Part shown: positions 47,166 to 55,514 of the stretch, one piece after another
Position numbering within the stretch: the first letter of the stretch is position 1
How the letters are laid out: each line of letters starts with the position of its first letter
NCBI RefSeq assembly: GCF_016901995.1
Contig: NZ_JACJLE010000023.1
Location: forward strand, 1-55,624
Length of the DNA: 55,624 nucleotides
Direction of reading: 5' to 3'
From: Bacteroides caecigallinarum
Lineage (GTDB): Bacteria > Bacteroidota > Bacteroidia > Bacteroidales > Bacteroidaceae
Notes under the pieces: model-generated
Told to the model about the DNA's origin: nothing
Databases searched by the model: none
Seen by the model: only the letters and a program-made list of their open reading frames with translations
Translations under genes and position numbers: made by a program

Positions 47166-48175
47166 TACGTTTGGATAGAATCATGATATGTTTGTTCTCT
47201 GTGTCCTTATTTTGCGGATGTAGAAAAGATTTATGTTATAACCAAGAGGAACATGCTTATGGAGTGAAGCTACATGCAGTAGCGGATTGGGAACTGGAAT
47301 GGGAACGTACATACGATTATGATTGGGAAGAGTTGTGGACAGATGAACATCGCTATGGATACGATGATCTTAGACCAGAAGTTGCAGAAGGTATCAGAGC
47401 AATAGCTTATGGCGAGAATAACTATTATAGTGAGTCTAATCTTCCTCCTGAGGGTGGACGACTTCCGATACGAGAAGGAAAACATTCCGTTTTACTTTAT
47501 AATAATGATACAGAATATATTGTTTTTAATGATTTGTCTGCATCATCATTGGCTACGGCTACAACCCGAACTGTATCTCGATCTACACTAAAGGAACTTC
47601 ATAGTAACGAACGTACCATGAATCAGCCGGACCAGTTATTTGGATGTTATATTGACGAGTGTGTGGGTGAAATTTCTTTGGAGAAAAAAGAAATGCCAGT
47701 TACAATGCGCCCTCTTACTTATACATATCTGATTCGTTACAAGTTTAGTAAAGGACTTCAATATGTGGCTCTAGCTCGAGGAGCATTAGCAGGTATGGCA
47801 GAAAAAGTTTATCTTAATGATGGTCACACTGGTGGAGAAGCTGCTACAATTCTTTTTGATTGTGAGCTTACTGATTTTGGCGCTGATGTATGTATGCAAA
47901 GCTTTGGTGTGCCAAATTATCCTGGAGATCATTATACACGTGCAGATGGCAATCCGGCTTATTATACCTTAAATCTTGAGGTAAGATTAAAAAATGGAAA
48001 AGTACTGACGTATGATTTCGATGTTACAGACCAAGTAAATGCTCAACCTAGAGGAGGAGTAATAACTGTGTCTGGTATAGAGGTGAGTGATGAAGATGGA
48101 GCAAATGCCGGAGGTTTTGATGTTGATGTAAATGATTGGGGAGATTTTGTAGATATTCCAATTCCATTAGGATAA
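47162..48175 (+). CDS. DUF5119 fimbrial lipoprotein, Mfa2-like anchor candidate
   Basis: This is a 337-residue lipoprotein with a lipobox ending at Cys20 (LFCGC). The mature part is beta-rich and carries recognisable DUF5119 features: an N-terminal VKLHAVADWELEWE stretch, FSKGLQYVALARGALAGMAEKVYL and a C-terminal NLEVRLKNGKVLTYDFDVTDQ. Related Mfa2/FimB proteins anchor the fimbria to the outer membrane and limit its length. The start codon overlaps the stop of the DUF3575 gene, so translation is coupled. The DNA is visibly more AT-rich than the preceding gene. Confidence 0.82.
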   Translation: MIRLDRIMICLFSVSLFCGCRKDLCYNQEEHAYGVKLHAVADWELEWERTYDYDWEELWTDEHRYGYDDLRPEVAEGIRAIAYGENNYYSESNLPPEGGRLPIREGKHSVLLYNNDTEYIVFNDLSASSLATATTRTVSRSTLKELHSNERTMNQPDQLFGCYIDECVGEISLEKKEMPVTMRPLTYTYLIRYKFSKGLQYVALARGALAGMAEKVYLNDGHTGGEAATILFDCELTDFGADVCMQSFGVPNYPGDHYTRADGNPAYYTLNLEVRLKNGKVLTYDFDVTDQVNAQPRGGVITVSGIEVSDEDGANAGGFDVDVNDWGDFVDIPIPLG

Positions 48176-48224
48176 TAAAATAAGTATATAAATAATTTTA
48201 TGTTTAACTAAGTTTTTTTTAATT

Positions 48225-49253
48225 ATGAAGAAAAGTTTATTTATGCTTGGAGTGGCTGTAGCAGCACTGGCAAGCTGTACACAGAGTGAAGTTCTTGATA
48301 TTGCTGAAAGCAATGTTATCAAGTTTGACAATGCGTTTGTGGGCAAACCTACTAGAGCAGTTAAAGCTCCTGAGGTAACTACTGCTGACATTGACAAAAT
48401 GTATGTGTTTGCGCATGATAATGATGGTATTGTTTTTGATAAGAACCCAAAAATGGTTTATAAAATTACAGGTACAGACGAATGGGGATATGATAATCTT
48501 GTTCAGTGGAAAGCAAGTAATACATATCAATTCGTTGCTTATGCAGGGAAAGAATTTACAGGAACTGATGGAACTGTTTCTGCAAATTCAGATAATAAAT
48601 CATTGAAGTTTGAAAATATTGTTGTTGATGGTGAAAAACAGTTTGATTTGTTATATTCTAATAATGTAGAACATGCTACTTCTGCTATTACTGGTAATCC
48701 AAAGATTGAATTTACTTTTGAGCACCTTCTTTCTATGGTACAGTTTACTCTTAAGAGTGGATTTGGAGCAACTACAAAAGTGGAAGTTTCTAACTTTGAA
48801 TTTTATGGCTTAAAAACAACAGGAACCTATGATGCAAATGCATGGACAGCAACTTCAACAGCAAATGAAAAAGGTGCTACAAATTTCAAAGTAGCTGGTC
48901 CTGAAACTGCTCAATATAAGACTGACGGTTCTACAGATGTAGTAAATTCTTGGGTTATTATTCCTCAACAGAATCATGCAACTGATAAGGTGGAAATGGT
49001 TAGTTTTGATGTGAAAGTTACAGATGGTGATCCTGGTACTGTAATAGCTACTAAATCAATCACTGCAAATATCCCATCAATTACTTGGACAAAAGGTAAC
49101 CGTTATAACTATATATTCACAATAACTCCGGAAGTAGTTGAGATAGAAGATGAATATATAACATTCGATGCTCCTACAGTTTCTGAATGGACAGATAATG
49201 ACCTTACAGTTGACCAGAATACAAGTTCTACAGAAGGTGTAGAGTTAAATTAA
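48225..49253 (+). CDS. Fimbrillin family lipoprotein, likely major subunit
   Basis: This is a 342-residue fimbrillin-like protein (Mfa_like_1/FimA class) of type V pili. A lipobox ends at Cys18 (LASC). Arg44 (PTRAVK) lies where the N-terminal strand would be removed by an arginine-specific protease before donor-strand polymerisation. The body has the two-domain beta fold (FTFEHLLSMVQFTLKS, WVIIPQQ, NRYNYIFTITPE), and the C-terminus ends with a W-containing strand (VSEWTDND). It is the first and most fimbrillin-like subunit gene and is followed by a hairpin, which suggests higher expression than the genes after it. Its role as the shaft subunit is inference from order. Confidence 0.85.
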   Translation: MKKSLFMLGVAVAALASCTQSEVLDIAESNVIKFDNAFVGKPTRAVKAPEVTTADIDKMYVFAHDNDGIVFDKNPKMVYKITGTDEWGYDNLVQWKASNTYQFVAYAGKEFTGTDGTVSANSDNKSLKFENIVVDGEKQFDLLYSNNVEHATSAITGNPKIEFTFEHLLSMVQFTLKSGFGATTKVEVSNFEFYGLKTTGTYDANAWTATSTANEKGATNFKVAGPETAQYKTDGSTDVVNSWVIIPQQNHATDKVEMVSFDVKVTDGDPGTVIATKSITANIPSITWTKGNRYNYIFTITPEVVEIEDEYITFDAPTVSEWTDNDLTVDQNTSSTEGVELN

Positions 49254-49264
49254 AATTAAGTATA

Positions 49265-49294
49265 ACCAGTAGGGATCTGACCGTCCTTACTGGT
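49265..49294 (+). terminator. Hairpin after the first fimbrillin gene
   Basis: ACCAGTAGGGAT pairs with GTCCTTACTGGT (12 pairs, two wobbles) around CTGACC. No strong T-run follows, so partial termination or mRNA 3'-end protection is more likely than a full stop. Confidence 0.65.
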
Positions 49295-49392
49295 ACAATA
49301 TTATGAATAGAACACAGCAATAGATTTCTATAAGATATAACATAATAAACATCGGATGATTTTATAAACTAAACAATATAGGAGAAAATTTT

Positions 49393-50397
49393 ATGACATA
49401 CGAGTTCCGACATCAGCTAAGATATGCTATAACTGTACTTTTGTTGGCTAGTCTTGTTGTATCATGTTCCACAAACGACATTCTATCATCCCCAGATACC
49501 GATTCACCTGAAATAGACTTTAGCACACCGGCATTGTCACGAGGCATTGTAACCTCTAGTGATGATATGTCTGCTTTCGATGTGTGGGGATGGTATTCGC
49601 CTACTACTGGTAATGGAGCACAAACACAGGTATTCGAAGCCAGAAAAGTGACCAATAAAGGCAGTGGCTGGAAATATGATATACCGGAACGTTGGCAGCA
49701 AGGTAATACATACCGTTTTTATGCAGTTTATCCATCTAAGGAAGAAGATCCTAAATATAAGTCTGCAAGTTATAATGAGTCCGGCAATCTGGCTATTACT
49801 AATTTCGATTGTTCTTATGCAGTGGATTTGATGACAGCTAGCAAAGAGATAGTTTGTTATGATAATGGCTATCCTGGTAAAGTTAATATGACGTTTTCCC
49901 ATGAATTGGCAAGAGTTCTTTTCATTGCAAAAAATCATAGTGGAGCACAAAATATTATAGGATATAAACCGTTTGTGAAGAGTTCTAAGTTATATGGAAT
50001 GTATAAAACGGGGAGTTTAAATGTTACTAGCACAGGATCGGTATGGACAATACCCGCAAATTCGGGAGAAACGGCAACCGACAAGAATAGTCCTTTGGCT
50101 AAAGCAGAAAATAAAGATGTCACGAGTGTTGATGGAGTTACAATTATAGAGGTACTTGTATTTCCTCAACAGGTAAAAACCGGGTATAGTATTGATTTGG
50201 TATATACTACTGATGATAGTAATCCTATTGAAAAACAAACGACTATTGACCTGAGTTCGCTTTCTGTTGATGAATGGATTGCAGGAAAACAATATCGCTA
50301 TTCATTTACAATCACACCTGATGACAGAATATTGTTTGACAAGCCTACCGTGAACAAATGGGATGAAGCTACAGGTGGAATTATCATAGTTGAATAA
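49393..50397 (+). CDS. Fimbrillin family lipoprotein, accessory subunit
   Basis: This is a 334-residue fimbrillin-like lipoprotein with a lipobox ending at Cys25 (LVVSC) and an Arg50 (LSRGIVTS) about 25 residues after it. The fold markers are YRFYAVYPSKEE, MTFSHELARVLFIAKN, VLVFPQQVKTGYSIDLVY and KQYRYSFTITPDDRI. It lies 139 bp after the first fimbrillin gene, beyond a hairpin. It is likely a minor or tip-proximal subunit, as in the FimC/D/E set of related operons. Confidence 0.8.
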   Translation: MTYEFRHQLRYAITVLLLASLVVSCSTNDILSSPDTDSPEIDFSTPALSRGIVTSSDDMSAFDVWGWYSPTTGNGAQTQVFEARKVTNKGSGWKYDIPERWQQGNTYRFYAVYPSKEEDPKYKSASYNESGNLAITNFDCSYAVDLMTASKEIVCYDNGYPGKVNMTFSHELARVLFIAKNHSGAQNIIGYKPFVKSSKLYGMYKTGSLNVTSTGSVWTIPANSGETATDKNSPLAKAENKDVTSVDGVTIIEVLVFPQQVKTGYSIDLVYTTDDSNPIEKQTTIDLSSLSVDEWIAGKQYRYSFTITPDDRILFDKPTVNKWDEATGGIIIVE

Positions 50398-50413
50398 TAT
50401 ATTACAAAGATAT

Positions 50414-51625
50414 ATGAAAGGAATTTATACATTTTTATTTTCATTGTTGTTCTGTGGATTTTTTTCATCATGCCAGAAAGACAACCTGAATGAAGATAAT
50501 AGTTTGGAGATTAGCTTTTCAGTTCCCCTGGCAAGTGTTGAAACACGAAGTACAACAAAGGACGCTCTTGAAGTGGGAGATGCTTTTGGTGTGTTGGGGT
50601 ATTGTGTGCCATATACTGTAGGAACAACAACACCTAATTATAACGGAGGATCAGGTGTGTGGTCACTAAAGAGGAACTTGTGTCCGCCGGATGTCTTTTA
50701 TAAACAGAAAGTAGTAGTAGCCGACAATGGGTGTACTTATGACCGTACAGGAGGTTCGGGTAATAACCCGAAATATTGGTATAGAGACGGATTTGATACA
50801 AATAATGTTGGGAACTCCAATGTGCAAGGAGCAGAGGATTATAATTATTCATTCTTTGCATATTATCCTTATGAAGGATGTTTTACATTGGATTCTCCAA
50901 ATGCTTCTAATGTCGCAGGAGCTCCTAAGTTCAAATTTACTATGCCGCAAAAGGGTAATGATATAGAAGAAGAATTAGATCATACAATTACACCTGATGC
51001 AATGATGTCAGTTCTTTATAATAAAACTCGTCAGGAAGGCAATCTCCAGTTTCAGTTTAGTCATTTGCTTACGGCGTTGGGCTTCGAGGTAAACAATTTC
51101 AGTGAATATCAATTGATAATACATTCAATCAAGTTAGGAGGCTCTTTTTATAAAGAAATTGATATTGATTTGACCGGAGACAAGGTTGTATATACATTCT
51201 CTGATTCACGTTATACCGGGAAATATACCATATTTGATGGAACAGGACTGCCTGAAGGTGGCTATATTTTAAATGCTCCTGATGCAAATAAAGGTGAGAC
51301 AGTAACATCTTCTCCTAGTCCTATTGGGCCTATACTAGACGGAACAGCACGTAACGAATTCATTATGCTTATTTCAGGAACAGGTACAAGTTTTGGTGAT
51401 AATATTAAAGTATATTTGGATTATACTTTTAAAGGAATTCGTAAATCAGAAGTAAAACCTCGTCCGGGAACATTTACTCCACAACCTGGTAAAAAATATA
51501 CAGCCCAGTTAAATTTTGTAGGCGATGCGTTTGTAATAAACTTTGTAGTGGATAATAGCGGTGAGTGGGGGAATGGTGCTGCTGCAGACGGTGATACGGG
51601 AAATGACGATATAATATTTGAGTAA
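50414..51625 (+). CDS. Fimbrillin-like lipoprotein, accessory subunit
   Basis: This is a 403-residue lipoprotein with a lipobox ending at Cys20 (FFSSC) and Arg45 (VETRSTT) after it. The fimbrillin-like core includes YSFFAYYPYEG, LQFQFSHLLTALGFEVNN and GKKYTAQLNFVGDAF. The insertion near 60-120 with cysteines and glycines is unusual for the family and may be a binding loop. The ATG at 50414 is chosen. An upstream TTG would overlap the previous gene and displace the signal peptide. It is probably co-transcribed with the preceding gene. Confidence 0.78.
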   Translation: MKGIYTFLFSLLFCGFFSSCQKDNLNEDNSLEISFSVPLASVETRSTTKDALEVGDAFGVLGYCVPYTVGTTTPNYNGGSGVWSLKRNLCPPDVFYKQKVVVADNGCTYDRTGGSGNNPKYWYRDGFDTNNVGNSNVQGAEDYNYSFFAYYPYEGCFTLDSPNASNVAGAPKFKFTMPQKGNDIEEELDHTITPDAMMSVLYNKTRQEGNLQFQFSHLLTALGFEVNNFSEYQLIIHSIKLGGSFYKEIDIDLTGDKVVYTFSDSRYTGKYTIFDGTGLPEGGYILNAPDANKGETVTSSPSPIGPILDGTARNEFIMLISGTGTSFGDNIKVYLDYTFKGIRKSEVKPRPGTFTPQPGKKYTAQLNFVGDAFVINFVVDNSGEWGNGAAADGDTGNDDIIFE

Positions 51626-51647
51626 AAATCAAGATAGTTATACAGTT

Positions 51648-54188
51648 ATGAAGTTTGGCTATATAAACATATTAAGATATTCAGTGTTATTATTACTGAT
51701 GTCATCTGTTTTTTCATCATGTTATAATGATGATATTATTGGACACGAATATACTGAAAATTCTTCCTGCTCTTCACTTCAGTTTATAAGTGATCCTATG
51801 CAAAGGTATCAGGTAACGACTCGTGCCAGTTACACAAAAGATGATGCAGAAAAAGAAATACACAATATTCATGTGTTCTTTTTTGATAAGAGAGGAAATT
51901 ATCTTAAAGGAGGTTATCTCACAGGGTATCCGGATGCTCCTGATGAAGGAGGATACTACTCTCTTGCAGAAGGAGTAACAAGTTTAAAGATTGATGATGA
52001 AAATTTAACTACTGATGCTGAATCTGCAATAATATATGCGGTTGCAAATGTTGATCCTTCAATGTTCCCTATTGATGAAAATACTGGAAGACCTACTAAC
52101 GTTGAGACTTTGGCTCAGTTGGAGGAAATGGATTTTTCAATTGGCAATGAGAAGTTGTCTTTAGGAATTCCTGAAAACGGAATACCTATGGTGAGTAAGG
52201 TAGAAATGAATCTTGTTAATCCGTCTTCTAAGGAGCATATAGTAGAATTGACCTCTTTAATGTCACGTATAGATGTGAATATCAAACTGGAGTCTGATAT
52301 AACGGACAATAATTATCCATCTCTTACACTTGTAGATTGGACAGCGAAGAATTTACCTTTGAAAGGTGCCTTTTCGGAACCTACAGGAAATGCACAGACG
52401 GGCGACAAATGGCCTGAAGAGACTTGGACAAAATCTATTAATACTCCATTACAGAGAACTATATATAATAAGAACGGTGAGATTTCATTCAGTTTCTATA
52501 TGTTTGAAAATATTCAGAAAGCAGAGTGGGTGGCAGATGAAGGAGAAGTATGGCAAGGAACACCTGATCCCGATAATCCTGCAAGTTTATATCCTTCAGA
52601 AATAATTGAAAAAGAAGAAAACAAATATCAGATGCAGCGATACAAACCATATCTGGCGAATAGCAATGCAACAGCTGTAGAACTTCATGCATTTTATTCA
52701 ACATATAATGAGACAGGAAGTGGTGCCGCTACATACGAGGTTCGATATACTTTATATCTTGGAGCAAATTATACAGATAATTTCGAAGTGAAGAGAAACC
52801 ATAAGTATGAGAACAATATTACAATTAAAGGTCTCACACAGGTAGGGACTAATCCGGATCATATCACTTTCGATGCGCGTGTTAATGTCAAGGATCAAGC
52901 TAATGAGTATTACATAGCAATGTTGCGTGAGAGAAATCATGATGCTCATTTCTGTGTGACACCTATGGATATATATCTTTTCAAGGATGTAGAAGGTAGT
53001 AATGTAAATCCTACAATGGAGGTTATCTTAGGTGAGGTTTCTGAAGGGTCAGAAATACCTTCCAGTATTCCAAATTGGATTAGAATGGAAAAGATATGTG
53101 CTGCTGATATGGAGGCTGGTACTGTTGAGCAATCAGGCTTTACTGAATATATTTCACCCGATAATGGGACACATCTTGCAACTCATGAGGCTTGGTATGC
53201 AGGAAATGGTAAAAGAGCTTTCTTTACAAAAGATTTGCTTACAAATCCAGATAAACTGGCGGAAAAGGGCAAGCGTGTGACCATTGATCATACAAGAGAT
53301 CGTGTATATTTTTATATAGATGAAAATCTTAAACTAGTGGATAGAGAAGCTATAGTGACACTTATCTACAAAGAGAATGGTACGGAAAAAAAGAGAAGAA
53401 CAATTACTATTGGACAGACGCATTTACTTCCTATTATAACCCAAAATGGTAAAACTATTTATATGGAACAATATGAAGAGTATCTTGATCACTATGATCC
53501 TTTAGATGAACATAGAACAGAACAAATTTATGATGGATTACCTTGGGCAAAAGAAAACACAGGATTAGATAATTATAATATAGAACAATTGTATTCAGAT
53601 CATATAACAATTTTGGGAGTTACTTATCCATCACAACAATATGAGAATGTAGGTCAGATATATTTTGATGGTTATCCTTATACAAGTTTTATTATATATC
53701 GTGCCGAACAAATGATTATGCATTTGAATGCTCAACCTAGATCTGCTTTTGAGTATTGTTATAATCGTAATAAACGTAATGATAATGGAACTTTAAATTT
53801 GTCTTATATACCAAGGAAAACAGCAGGTCTTGTAGGTGATGATGTATATGAGGAAGACATAAATGAAAGTAAGTGGTTCTTGCCAGGAATACGTCAGATG
53901 GAAGATGCTTTAAAAGCTTATTATACGACTTATAGGGAATTTCAAGAAGAGTTTTATTGGAGTTCTTCTGCAGGTGAAAGAGCTAATGGGTCTTCTGGAC
54001 AGAACCCACAGAGAGCTAGGGCTACAAAGGTTGATCTAACACATCCTTCAGGATATGCCCAGAGTGGTGGAGGCGATGGTGAAGGGTGGCAAAAGTATGC
54101 GTATGAATACGGTAATGGTGGTTACACACTTCGTACTCAGCCTTTACGTATCCGTGCTTTCAGAGTTGATTTAGAAAAGGTAGAATAA
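51648..54188 (+). CDS. Large fimbrial tip-like lipoprotein (DUF4906-type)
   Basis: This is an 846-residue lipoprotein, the last gene of the fimbrial operon. A lipobox ends at Cys25 (VFSSC). Arg59 (VTTRASY) marks a possible maturation cleavage. The N-terminal half is fimbrillin-like (IHNIHVFFFDKRGNYLKG, ELTSLMSRIDVNIKL, FEVKRNHKYENNITIKGL). The last 150 or so residues form a separate domain with ESKWFLPGIRQMEDALKAYY, FYWSSSAGE and RIRAFRVD, similar to the adhesin-like C-terminal domains of tip proteins. This places it at the fimbrial tip by analogy with Mfa5/FimE-type organisation. The ligand is unknown. The start is set to remove a short TTG-initiated extension. Confidence 0.78.
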   Translation: MKFGYINILRYSVLLLLMSSVFSSCYNDDIIGHEYTENSSCSSLQFISDPMQRYQVTTRASYTKDDAEKEIHNIHVFFFDKRGNYLKGGYLTGYPDAPDEGGYYSLAEGVTSLKIDDENLTTDAESAIIYAVANVDPSMFPIDENTGRPTNVETLAQLEEMDFSIGNEKLSLGIPENGIPMVSKVEMNLVNPSSKEHIVELTSLMSRIDVNIKLESDITDNNYPSLTLVDWTAKNLPLKGAFSEPTGNAQTGDKWPEETWTKSINTPLQRTIYNKNGEISFSFYMFENIQKAEWVADEGEVWQGTPDPDNPASLYPSEIIEKEENKYQMQRYKPYLANSNATAVELHAFYSTYNETGSGAATYEVRYTLYLGANYTDNFEVKRNHKYENNITIKGLTQVGTNPDHITFDARVNVKDQANEYYIAMLRERNHDAHFCVTPMDIYLFKDVEGSNVNPTMEVILGEVSEGSEIPSSIPNWIRMEKICAADMEAGTVEQSGFTEYISPDNGTHLATHEAWYAGNGKRAFFTKDLLTNPDKLAEKGKRVTIDHTRDRVYFYIDENLKLVDREAIVTLIYKENGTEKKRRTITIGQTHLLPIITQNGKTIYMEQYEEYLDHYDPLDEHRTEQIYDGLPWAKENTGLDNYNIEQLYSDHITILGVTYPSQQYENVGQIYFDGYPYTSFIIYRAEQMIMHLNAQPRSAFEYCYNRNKRNDNGTLNLSYIPRKTAGLVGDDVYEEDINESKWFLPGIRQMEDALKAYYTTYREFQEEFYWSSSAGERANGSSGQNPQRARATKVDLTHPSGYAQSGGGDGEGWQKYAYEYGNGGYTLRTQPLRIRAFRVDLEKVE

Positions 54189-54200
54189 AAATTTATCAAG

Positions 54201-54236
54201 AAGGTTATGTGCTGTAAATCTATGGTACATAACCTT
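54201..54236 (+). terminator. Terminator closing the fimbrial operon
   Basis: AAGGTTATGTGC (54201-54212) pairs with GTACATAACCTT (54225-54236) with one wobble, 12 bp after the tip-gene stop. Confidence 0.75.
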
Positions 54237-54248
54237 AAATATATTTTA

Positions 54249-54820
54249 ATGACTATGTATTATTACTATTATTATGATGAGAATAAAGTATCTTTAAGAG
54301 TTCAAGATGCTTTAAAAGAAAGAAACGTAGAATTCAAAAAAGAGTTTATGTATCTTCCTCGTTCAAATAAAAGAGCGGATTTATATATACCTTATTCTAT
54401 AAAAATAGATGGTAAAGAAATTGTAGGACCTATAGTCATAGAAATAAAACAACGGCTTTTTTTTTTAATACAGTAAATAAATGCTTTCTTTTCATGAAAG
54501 AATTAAAAAAGTAGAAGATAAAAAAGTTTATGGCAGTTATATTTTAATATATGATGAAACTATTTCAGATTCTGTAACTGAAATACAGAGTCTAGAACAT
54601 GATTTTTTTTGTTTATCACATCAATAATTTTATTAGTAGCAAAATAGAGCCTGTTGATGGTAATTTTCAAAAAAACGAAACTCCTGCAATAGACAATGGG
54701 ATAGAAGATAATAAGATAAATGATGCTAGAATTGCTTTCTCGGAAGGAAATTGTACTCTTTTCTTGGGTGCAGGTGTCAGTGCATCTGCTGGCATACCAT
54801 TGTGGAACAATTTATCTTTT
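54249..54820 (+). pseudogene. Nuclease-like plus SIR2-like defence protein remnant
   Basis: Three reading frames together spell one decayed gene. From 54249 (preferred over an ATG at 54207, which lies inside the terminator hairpin) the first part carries a PD-(D/E)xK-like motif, RADLYIP...IVIEIK. It breaks at a T10 run (54457-54466). The middle part is at 54481-54627 (MLSFHERIKKVEDKKVYGSY, then DETISDSVTEI). The third part, 54599 onward, has EGNCTLFLGAGVSASAGIPL, the nucleotide-binding start of a SIR2-like domain used by many anti-phage proteins. The reading then turns into unrelated sequence at about 54820. Its frameshifts fall in or next to A/T homopolymers. It is not expected to be functional. 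Sequencing error cannot be excluded for the shifts, but it cannot explain the truncation. Confidence 0.72.
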
Positions 54821-54881
54821 ACCTTTCATTTTATATTTCAGTCGTTTTGCACTACTTTTGTTAAGGCTGTATTTTCTTATT

Positions 54882-55064
54882 ATGAAATATCTAGACCCCA
54901 AAGCCGATTTGACCTTCAAGAAGGTGTTCGGAGAACATCCCGGTCTTGTGATAAGTTTTTTTAATTCTTTCTTCCATTTTGGAGGTAATATTAAAGAATA
55001 CCGGTATCAGTGAGGAGGAAATAGCAGCACTGTGACTGAAGCATTATACTGTTAATTGAATGTA
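54882..55064 (+). pseudogene. Internally deleted Rpn/PDDEXK_2 family nuclease remnant
   Basis: From 54882 the reading MKYLDPKADLTFKKVFGEHP then GLVISFFNSF matches the well-known N-terminus of Rpn family recombination-promoting nucleases (putative transposases, PDDEXK_2). The similarity then stops. About 60 bp later another frame reads ILKNTGISEEEIAAL and then stops. This is how the C-terminus of these proteins often ends. The central few hundred residues are missing, so this is a scar left by an internal deletion. The two ends being so close is my reading of motif memory, not an alignment. Confidence 0.6.
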
Positions 55065-55072
55065 TCGCAATA

Positions 55073-55103
55073 CTTGTAAATCAAACAAATTTCATTATCT
55101 TTG
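55073..55103 (+). promoter_or_regulatory. Probable promoter of the HEPN/MNT pair
   Basis: CTTG (55073-55076) and TATCTTTG (55096-55103) are spaced by 19 bp, one mismatch from the Bacteroides consensus, and lie 24 bp before the HEPN start codon. Confidence 0.65.
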
Positions 55104-55127
55104 CGAATAGCGTTAAGTGCAGTGAAT

Positions 55128-55514
55128 ATGGAAAATAAGGTTATTTATTGGGTTGAGTTGTCTGATTATGATATGGATACAGCTGATGCAATGTTGGTAA
55201 CAGGTAGATATCTGTATGTTGGCTTTATGTGTCATCAGGTAATAGAAAAAATCTTAAAAGCTTATTGGACAGCGCATTTGTTAGAACCACAATTAAAAAT
55301 ACATTCTTTATCCAGATTGGCTGAGAAAACAGAACTTGACAAGATTATGTCTGAAGAACAGTTGGATTTTATTGATTGTCTTGAACCATTAAATATCGAA
55401 GCACGTTATCCTTCATACAAGGAACGTTTATTCAGAAGTCTTACGAAAGAATATTGCGTGGATTTATTGAAACAAACCAAAGATTTACAATCATGGATAA
55501 AGAGCAGGCTATAG
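55128..55514 (+). CDS. HEPN domain protein of a HEPN/MNT pair
   Basis: This is a 128-residue all-helical HEPN domain protein (PF05168-like). Recognisable marks are DYDMDTADAMLVTGRYLYVG and FMCHQVIEKILKAYW, the helix pair of the family. These are partners of minimal nucleotidyltransferases in toxin-antitoxin modules. I do not see the RX4-6H ribonuclease motif of toxic HEPN proteins: the only Arg before a His in the right place is eight residues away. The start at 55128 is preferred to an upstream TTG. It overlaps the next gene by 22 bp, as is usual for such pairs. Confidence 0.82.
   Translation: MENKVIYWVELSDYDMDTADAMLVTGRYLYVGFMCHQVIEKILKAYWTAHLLEPQLKIHSLSRLAEKTELDKIMSEEQLDFIDCLEPLNIEARYPSYKERLFRSLTKEYCVDLLKQTKDLQSWIKSRL

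Noticed and set aside
54207..54248. ATG at 54207 as start of the nuclease-like remnant
   Set aside because: It lies within the terminator hairpin of the fimbrial operon; the ATG at 54249 is more plausible.
54255..54290. A phase-variable short repeat (TAT/TAC run coding for six Tyr)
   Set aside because: The units are mixed codons with no exact tandem tract long enough for slippage, and the gene is already broken.
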